Assembly: GCA_012510865.1 (NCBI GenBank)
Contig: JAAZHF010000077.1
Coordinates: 1-5,585 of the forward strand
Source of the DNA: Gammaproteobacteria bacterium
GTDB taxonomy: Bacteria; Pseudomonadota; Gammaproteobacteria; Xanthomonadales; Xanthomonadaceae
DNA length: 5,585 nt
Direction: 5' to 3'
In this document: positions 1 to 5,585 of the stretch, piece by piece
How positions within the stretch are numbered: position 1 is the first letter of the stretch
How the letters are laid out: each line of letters begins with the position of its first letter
The notes under the pieces: generated by a model
Told to the model about the DNA's origin: nothing
What the model saw: the letters and a program-made list of their open reading frames with translations, nothing else
Database searches by the model: none
Made by a program: the position numbers and the translations under genes

Positions 1-1
1 C

Positions 2-877
2 ACGGTGCTGATCGAGACCCTGCCGGCGGTGTTCGAGATGGACGAGATCCTGCACGCGCTGCGCGGCCGCATCGCGGGCCTGAACTGCGGGCGCTGGGAC
101 TACATCTTCTCCTACATCAAGACCTTCCGCGCCCACCGCGACCGGGTGCTGCCCGAGCGCGGCCAGGTGACGATGGCCCGGCCCTTCCTGAAGGCCTACT
201 CGGAACTGCTGGTGCGCACCTGCCACCGCCGCGGCGTGCACGCGATGGGCGGCATGGCGGCGCAGATCCCGATCGCCGGCGACCCGGAGGCGAACGGGGC
301 CGCGCTGGCCCGGGTGCGTGCCGACAAGGAGCGCGAGGCGGCCGCCGGCCACGACGGCACCTGTGTCGCGCACCCCGCGCTGGTGCCGATCGCGAAGGAG
401 ATCTTCGACCGCGCGATGCCCGGGCCGAACCAGCACCACGTCGCGCGCGCGGACGTCGTTGCCGATCGCGACGCGCTGCTCCAGCCGCCGCTCGGCAGCA
501 TCACCCGCGCCGGGTTCGACGGCAACGTCGAGGTCTGCGTGCGCTACCTCGCCGCCTGGCTCGGCGGCAACGGCTGCGTGCCGATCCACTGGCTGATGGA
601 GGACGCCGCGACCGCGGAGATCGCGCGCGCGCAGCTGTGGCAGTGGCTGCATGCCACGGCCGGCGGCGGCGAACCCGTGTGCCTGGACGACGGCACGGTG
701 ATCGACGACGGCCTGTTCGACCGCGCCCTGCTGAACCTTCCTTCGCGGCTGGCCGCGCAGGGGCCGATCCCCGGCGCGGAGCACGTGCCGGAGGCGCTCG
801 GGATGCTCGACACGCTGACCCGCAGCGCCGTCCTCGAGGAGTTCCTGACCGTCCCGGCCTACGAGCGCCTGCCCTGA
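2..877 (+). CDS. aceB: Malate synthase A, C-terminal part (5' end outside window)
   Basis: Malate synthase condenses glyoxylate with acetyl-CoA to give malate and CoA, the second step of the cytosolic glyoxylate bypass. The visible 291 residues are the C-terminal half or so of a protein that is about 533 residues in E. coli; roughly 240 N-terminal residues lie upstream of the window. The segment opens with the TIM-barrel motif [13 protein letters not shown], whose Glu (codon 14-16) and the Asp of [12 protein letters not shown] (codon 98-100) are 28 residues apart, as expected for the two Mg2+ ligands of the family. [10 protein letters not shown] and [20 protein letters not shown] follow; the Asp of MEDAAT (codon 602-604) is the expected catalytic base. 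The C-terminus VPAYERLP fits the family end, so the 3' end is intact. aceA follows 105 bp downstream on the same strand, which fits a glyoxylate-bypass operon. Family identity is very secure; the true start cannot be seen. Confidence 0.97.
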   Translation, partial: TVLIETLPAVFEMDEILHALRGRIAGLNCGRWDYIFSYIKTFRAHRDRVLPERGQVTMARPFLKAYSELLVRTCHRRGVHAMGGMAAQIPIAGDPEANGAALARVRADKEREAAAGHDGTCVAHPALVPIAKEIFDRAMPGPNQHHVARADVVADRDALLQPPLGSITRAGFDGNVEVCVRYLAAWLGGNGCVPIHWLMEDAATAEIARAQLWQWLHATAGGGEPVCLDDGTVIDDGLFDRALLNLPSRLAAQGPIPGAEHVPEALGMLDTLTRSAVLEEFLTVPAYERLP

Positions 878-982
878 CCGCAGGCGCGCAACGGTCCGGT
901 CGGCAGCTCCTCGACGATCGGCCAACCCGCGGCCCCGGCCGCACCCCACCCGACACCACAGCTCCATCGGAGGACTCGCGAC
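878..982 (+). other. aceB-aceA spacer with GC hairpin candidate
   Basis: This 105-bp spacer has no coding potential that I can support. It holds a perfect GC-only inverted repeat at 929-942 (GCGGCC-CC-GGCCGC), which would fold as a 5-bp stem with a 4-base loop. No U-rich run follows, so it is a poor intrinsic terminator. At most it could be an mRNA-stabilising or processing element between the two cistrons, and in DNA this GC-rich it may be chance. No convincing -35/-10 pair is visible, so aceA probably depends at least partly on transcription from upstream of aceB. Confidence 0.3.
969..974 (+). promoter_or_regulatory. Ribosome binding site of aceA
   Basis: GGAGGA lies 8 bases before the ATG at 983. 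It is a near-perfect Shine-Dalgarno sequence and fixes the start of isocitrate lyase. It suggests strong independent initiation rather than coupling to aceB, whose stop is 105 bp upstream. Confidence 0.85.
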
Positions 983-2278
<1,296 letters not shown>

Positions 2279-2304
2279 TCGCCACGGCGACGGCAGGCGC
2301 GGCG

Positions 2305-2322
2305 TCCGGGTTCAGAACCGGA
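2305..2322. terminator. Possible bidirectional hairpin between aceA and the RES toxin gene
   Basis: TCCGG (2305-2309) can pair with CCGGA (2318-2322) and TT (2311-2312) with AA (2316-2317), leaving one bulged G and a CAG loop. It lies 26 bp after the aceA stop and overlaps the stop codon of the convergent RES gene, a position where a shared terminator would make sense. No T-run follows on either strand, so if it terminates transcription it does so weakly or with Rho. I cannot exclude chance. Confidence 0.25.
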
Positions 2323-2989
2323 GGACCCGCGCTTCGGTGACGTGCGAGACCTTCTCGCCGTCCCAGTGGTACTGCAGGTGCGGGCCCTGCCGCACCGGCT
2401 CCAGCACGTCCGGATGGAAGGCCGCCAGGCAGGTGCCGCCGGGCGCGCGCACGCTGTCGTAGACGATGCCGTTGCTGCCGGCCTGGCGCAGCTCGACCGC
2501 GAAGCGCTGGCTCGCGACGTAGCTGTCGGGATCGTGCAGCTCCGGCCAGCCGCCGCGGATGTCGTGGAAGCGGCCGTCGACGTCGCCGAGGTAGCAGCGC
2601 ATGTCGAGCACGCAGGCCGGCTCGCGGGTGGCGCGGAGGAAGCGCGACTTGTGGAACACCGTTTCGGCGACCGCCGTCGACTGCTCGCGCGCGCAGTAGT
2701 AGACGCCGTACCAGCCCGGCGTGAAGCGCGAGCCTTCCGGGTTCAGGTGGGTGAAGGAGGCCATGATCGGGGTGGTCCCGGGGCCGGAAATCCGCCGCCC
2801 GGGCGGGACCAGCGCGATCGCGCCGAGCTCCTCGCGCATGCGCGGGTTGGTCATCGATTCCAGCTCGTGCAGGGCCGGGATGTCGGCCGGATCGGCGATC
2901 GCATCGAACACGCCCACCGGCGGGAAGCGGCTGGACACCACCCGGTAGGCCGGGCGGAAGCGGACCCGGGCGGTGCCCGGGGGCGTCAT
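2312..2989 (-). CDS. RES-domain toxin, predicted NAD+-degrading (RES-Xre module)
   Basis: The 225-residue product has the RES fold signature along its length: YRVVSSRFPP near the N-terminus (residues 15-24), SRFTPGWYGVYYCA with conserved Arg88, AVAETVFH with conserved Glu109, and GIVYDSVR with conserved Ser179. These are the R, E and S that name the family. Characterised RES toxins such as mycobacterial MbcT destroy NAD+ (NAD+ phosphorylase or glycohydrolase activity) and stall growth unless their Xre partner binds them. All three named residues are present and the length is normal, so the toxin looks intact. The frame stays open upstream to 3442, but that part runs across the antitoxin gene and its operator and is not RES-like. 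The ATG at 2989 overlaps the antitoxin stop by one base (TGATG) with GGAG just upstream, so translation is probably coupled. The exact chemistry and substrate here are inferred from the family. Confidence 0.93.
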   Translation of the reverse strand: MTPPGTARVRFRPAYRVVSSRFPPVGVFDAIADPADIPALHELESMTNPRMREELGAIALVPPGRRISGPGTTPIMASFTHLNPEGSRFTPGWYGVYYCAREQSTAVAETVFHKSRFLRATREPACVLDMRCYLGDVDGRFHDIRGGWPELHDPDSYVASQRFAVELRQAGSNGIVYDSVRAPGGTCLAAFHPDVLEPVRQGPHLQYHWDGEKVSHVTEARVLRF

Positions 2990-3387
2990 CAGCTCCAGCC
3001 CCGCTGCGCGTCCAGGTACTGGCGGACCACGAACAGGTCGGCCACCTGGCCGCCGAGCATCCGCTCCAAAGCCGAGCCTCCGCCGAACGGCGGCGCCGCG
3101 TTGGCGCGGCCCACCCAGTCGTCGGCCTGGCGGTCGTTGCCGAAGATCAGGTGCAGCGCCTTGTAGATGCCCAGCACGTAGCTGATGCGTTCGAGCACGT
3201 CGTGCGGAAGCTGGCCCGAGAGGTCGCGCTTCCAGCGGTAGAAGGTGGAGCGGCCGGGGCTGCCCAGCAGCACGCGTTCCTGCTCGTTGCCCAGGCCCCA
3301 GCGGGCGGTGATGTTGAAGAAGGCGCGCAGGGCCGGCGCCGACAGGTCGCGTCGGGCAGGTGCGTCGGAGATGCGGGGCTGGGCCAT
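2989..3387 (-). CDS. Xre/MbcA/ParS-type antitoxin of the RES-Xre module
   Basis: The 132-residue product has the two-part layout of antitoxins that partner RES toxins. A helix-turn-helix region spans about residues 17-56 (ALRAFFNITARWGLGNEQ, then GSPGRSTFYRWKRDL). A C-terminal DUF2384 (MbcA/ParS/Xre) domain spans about residues 62-130, with the characteristic LERISYVLGIYKALHLIF, ADDWV, NAAPPFGGGSALERML and VVRQYLDAQRGW stretches. In studied systems this C-terminal domain inserts into and blocks the RES active site, while the N-terminal half binds the operator and represses the operon. The ATG at 3387 is preceded by GAGGA at a 9-base distance. The gene lies directly upstream of its toxin with a 1-nt overlap and downstream of its own promoter with a palindromic operator. 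Family assignment is secure; pairing with the adjacent toxin is inferred from context. Confidence 0.94.
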   Translation of the reverse strand: MAQPRISDAPARRDLSAPALRAFFNITARWGLGNEQERVLLGSPGRSTFYRWKRDLSGQLPHDVLERISYVLGIYKALHLIFGNDRQADDWVGRANAAPPFGGGSALERMLGGQVADLFVVRQYLDAQRGWS

Positions 3388-3396
3388 GGCTGCTCG

Positions 3397-3401
3397 TCCT
3401 C
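3397..3401 (-). promoter_or_regulatory. Ribosome binding site of the antitoxin gene
   Basis: On the minus strand GAGGA stands 9 bases before the ATG at 3387. It decides the antitoxin start and is stronger than the signal for the toxin, which fits the usual need for excess antitoxin. Confidence 0.7.
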
Positions 3402-3418
3402 GTCTGGACTTTAAACAG

Positions 3419-3447
3419 ATAATAGTCCCATTTGGGACTCACTGCAA
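3419..3447 (-). promoter_or_regulatory. Sigma70-type promoter of the toxin-antitoxin operon
   Basis: On the minus strand, -35 TTGCAG (3447-3442) and -10 TATTAT (3424-3419) are separated by exactly 17 bp. The -10 matches consensus at 5 of 6 bases; the -35 matches only its TTG. The surrounding 40 bases or so are clearly AT-rich in a window of about 70% GC. Expected transcription start is near 3412, giving a leader of about 25 bases that contains the antitoxin ribosome binding site. A palindrome occupies the spacer, so a bound repressor would block RNA polymerase directly. Confidence 0.65.
3424..3439. promoter_or_regulatory. Palindromic operator candidate for the Xre antitoxin
   Basis: AGTCCCA-AA-TGGGACT (minus-strand reading) is a perfect inverted repeat with 7-bp arms and a 2-bp centre. 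It fills nearly the whole 17-bp promoter spacer and shares one base with the -10 element. RES-Xre modules are known to repress their own operon through the HTH antitoxin, alone or with toxin, so this is the natural binding site. A further half-site-like AGTCC follows on the same strand at 3410-3406, near the expected transcription start. Binding itself is inferred. Confidence 0.7.
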
Positions 3448-3458
3448 GCCGCGTGCAG
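3442..3458. repeat. Short inverted repeat overlapping the toxin-antitoxin -35 region
   Basis: CTGCA (3442-3446) and TGCAG (3454-3458) form a perfect 5-bp inverted repeat with a 7-bp centre. One arm is most of the -35 hexamer. It may be a second regulator site or chance, since 5-bp arms are short. Confidence 0.3.
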
Positions 3459-3471
3459 GTCGCCTGGCGAC
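3459..3471. repeat. Inverted repeat GTCGCC-T-GGCGAC after comM
   Basis: This is a perfect 6-bp-arm inverted repeat with a single central base, 11 bp beyond the comM stop codon. As RNA it would fold as a 4-bp stem with a 5-base loop and has no following U-run, so it is a poor intrinsic terminator. As DNA its symmetry would suit a dimeric protein. It may mark the end of the ubiK-comM transcript or be coincidental. Confidence 0.3.
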
Positions 3472-3482
3472 GCGGGCGTGGC

Positions 3483-5006
3483 TCAGGCCGTCATGGCCTG
3501 CCCGCGCGGATCGACGCCGCGATAGCCCAGCGCTTCCGCGAGGTGCGCGCTGCGGATCCCGCCGCTGTCGTCGAGGTCGGCGATGGTCCGGGCCACACGG
3601 AGGATGCGATGCATCGCGCGCGCCGACAGCTGCAGGCCGTCGATCGCGCGCTCGAGCAGCGCCTGGTCGCCCGCGCCGAGGCGGCAGTGCAGGGCGGTGT
3701 CGGCCTGGTCGAGGTGGGCGTTGAGCACGCCGGCGCGGGCCTGCTGGCGTTCGCGCGCGGCCTCGACCCGGGCGCGGACCGCGGCGCTGGGCTCGCCGGG
3801 CTGGGCATCGGGCCTGAGTTCGGCGGGCGCGACCCGCGGTACGTCGACGTGCAGGTCGATGCGGTCGAGCAGCGGGCCCGAAACGCGCATGCGGTAGCGC
3901 TGCACGGCGTCGGCGCTGCACTGGCAGCGGCCGGAGGGATCCCCGGCCCAGCCGCAGGGACAGGGATTCATGGCCGCGACCAGCTGGAACCGCGCCGGGA
4001 ACTGGGCCTGGCGGGCGGCGCGCGAGACGGTCACGGTGCCGGCTTCGAGCGGCTCGCGCAGGACCTCGAGCACGTGGCGGCTCCACTCGGGCAGCTCGTC
4101 CAGGAACAGGATGCCGTTGTGGGCAAGCGAGATCTCGCCCGGGCGCGGCTCGCCGCCCCCGCCGGCCAGGGCGATCGCGCTGGCGGTGTGGTGCGGTGCG
4201 CGGAACGGCCGCTGCCGCCAGCGCGCGGGGTCGATGCCGCGCCCGCTGATCGAAGCGATCGCCGCGGTCTCCAGGGCTTCGGCCTCGCTGGCCTCGGGCA
4301 GGATGCCGGGCAGGCGCGAGGCAAGCAGGGTCTTGCCGCAGCCCGGGCTCCCGCTGAGCAGGAGATGGTGTCCCCCGGCGGCCGCGATCTCGAGCGCGCG
4401 ACGTGCGCGCAGCTGGCCGCGGACGTCGGCCAGGTCGGGCGCGCCCGGTGCGGGCCCGGCCTCGGGATCGGCCGCCGCGCGCGGCAGCGGCCGCTGCCCG
4501 GACACGTGGGCGCAGACTTCGGACAGGGTGCGCGCGACACGCACGTCGACATCGCGGGCCAGCGCGGCCTCGGCGCCGTTCGCGGCCGGCACCACCAGCA
4601 CGCGCCCGGCTTCGCCGCAGGCCAGCGCCGCCGGCAGGACGCCGTCCACCGCGCGCAGTTCGCCGGCCAGGCCGAGTTCGCCGAGGAATTCGTGGCCGGC
4701 CAGCGCGGTGCGCTCGAGCTGCCCGCTCGCGGCGAGGATGCCCAGCGCGATCGGCAGGTCGAAGCGGCCACCGCCCTTGGGCAGGTCGGCCGGGGCCAGG
4801 TTCACCGTGGTGACGCGCGGCGGGAACTCGAACTGCGCGCAGCGGATGGCCGCCCGCACGCGGTCCTTGGACTCGCGGACCGCGGCCTGCGGAAGCCCGA
4901 CCATCGACATCCGCGGCAGTCCGCCGCTCATGTAGACCTCGACCGTGACCTCGGGCGCGCGCACGCCGGCGCGTGCACGGCCGTGCACGATCGCGAGCCC
5001 CGCCAT
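3483..5006 (-). CDS. comM: ComM/YifB-family AAA+ ATPase (Mg-chelatase-like), DNA branch-migration helicase
   Basis: ComM is a hexameric AAA+ helicase that, in naturally competent bacteria such as Vibrio cholerae, drives branch migration so that incoming single-stranded DNA is integrated by RecA. The product is 507 residues (E. coli YifB about 506). The N-terminal Lon-like ChlI domain covers about residues 20-145, with VTVEVYMSGGLPRMSMVGLP and NLAPADLPKGGGRFDLPIALGIL. The AAA+ module has Walker A GSPGCGKT (219-226), RPFRAPHHTAS, Walker B LFLDE (300-304), sensor AAMNPCPCG, a four-cysteine cluster C349/C351/C361/C363 and SGPLLDRIDLHVDVP with a likely arginine finger at R382. The C-terminal part (about 400-500) includes SARAMHRILRVARTIADL. 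The frame is open far upstream, but family alignment fixes ATG 5006 (MAGLAIVHGRA). No Shine-Dalgarno is visible there, and the ubiK stop is 8 bp upstream, so translation is probably coupled. Identity is very secure; competence of this organism is not shown. Confidence 0.97.
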   Translation of the reverse strand: MAGLAIVHGRARAGVRAPEVTVEVYMSGGLPRMSMVGLPQAAVRESKDRVRAAIRCAQFEFPPRVTTVNLAPADLPKGGGRFDLPIALGILAASGQLERTALAGHEFLGELGLAGELRAVDGVLPAALACGEAGRVLVVPAANGAEAALARDVDVRVARTLSEVCAHVSGQRPLPRAAADPEAGPAPGAPDLADVRGQLRARRALEIAAAGGHHLLLSGSPGCGKTLLASRLPGILPEASEAEALETAAIASISGRGIDPARWRQRPFRAPHHTASAIALAGGGGEPRPGEISLAHNGILFLDELPEWSRHVLEVLREPLEAGTVTVSRAARQAQFPARFQLVAAMNPCPCGWAGDPSGRCQCSADAVQRYRMRVSGPLLDRIDLHVDVPRVAPAELRPDAQPGEPSAAVRARVEAARERQQARAGVLNAHLDQADTALHCRLGAGDQALLERAIDGLQLSARAMHRILRVARTIADLDDSGGIRSAHLAEALGYRGVDPRGQAMTA

Positions 5007-5014
5007 GGGATGGC

Positions 5015-5585
<571 letters not shown>

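Noticed and set aside
929..942. GCGGCC-CC-GGCCGC as an intrinsic terminator after aceB
   Set aside because: There is no U-run after the stem, the loop is very short, and aceA, the functional partner, lies immediately downstream on the same strand.
501..959. 152-codon minus-strand frame over the 3' end of aceB and the aceB-aceA spacer
   Set aside because: It is Arg/Ala/Gly-rich, has no ribosome binding site worth noting and is antisense to conserved malate synthase sequence.
2312..3442. 376-residue extended version of the RES protein
   Set aside because: The added N-terminal part lies over the antitoxin gene, operator and promoter and reads as low-complexity Arg/Pro/Ala. The RES homology starts just after the ATG at 2989.

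Overview
The window is about 70% GC, and every reading frame that matches a known family is a typical gammaproteobacterial protein. The gene order (aceB-aceA on one side, comM-ubiK-P-II on the other) and the protein sequences suggest Xanthomonadaceae/Lysobacteraceae (Lysobacter, Luteimonas or Stenotrophomonas-like). This placement comes from remembered family sequences and synteny, not from a search.

Left block (1-2278, + strand): the C-terminal 291 residues of malate synthase A (aceB), a 105-bp spacer, then a complete isocitrate lyase (aceA). Together these are the two glyoxylate-bypass enzymes, which let the cell grow on acetate or fatty acids without losing carbon in the TCA cycle. No aceK follows; the next gene is convergent.

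Middle block (2312-3447, - strand): a compact two-gene toxin-antitoxin module of the RES-Xre class. The Xre/MbcA/ParS-type antitoxin comes first, and the RES-domain toxin (predicted NAD+-degrading) follows with a 1-nt stop/start overlap. Its own promoter is visible in an AT-rich island: -35 TTGCAG, a 17-bp spacer and -10 TATTAT. A perfect 7-2-7 inverted repeat fills the spacer and is a strong candidate autoregulatory operator. This is the most accessory-like part of the window and sits between housekeeping genes.

Right block (3483-5585): comM (YifB-family AAA+ helicase used in natural transformation) and ubiK (ubiquinone biosynthesis accessory factor) lie on the - strand as a likely ubiK-comM operon. 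A P-II nitrogen regulator gene (glnK/glnB) diverges on the + strand and runs off the end of the window. A similar grouping of comM, the ubiK homologue and glnK-amtB is known from pseudomonads, so the toxin-antitoxin pair looks like the insertion next to an old neighbourhood.

I see no tRNA, rRNA, CRISPR array, insertion sequence or integrase. Gene-free stretches are all short: 878-982, 2279-2311, 3388-3482, 5007-5014 and 5315-5457. I found no wholly undescribed system. The RES-Xre module and its operator region are the most interesting content.
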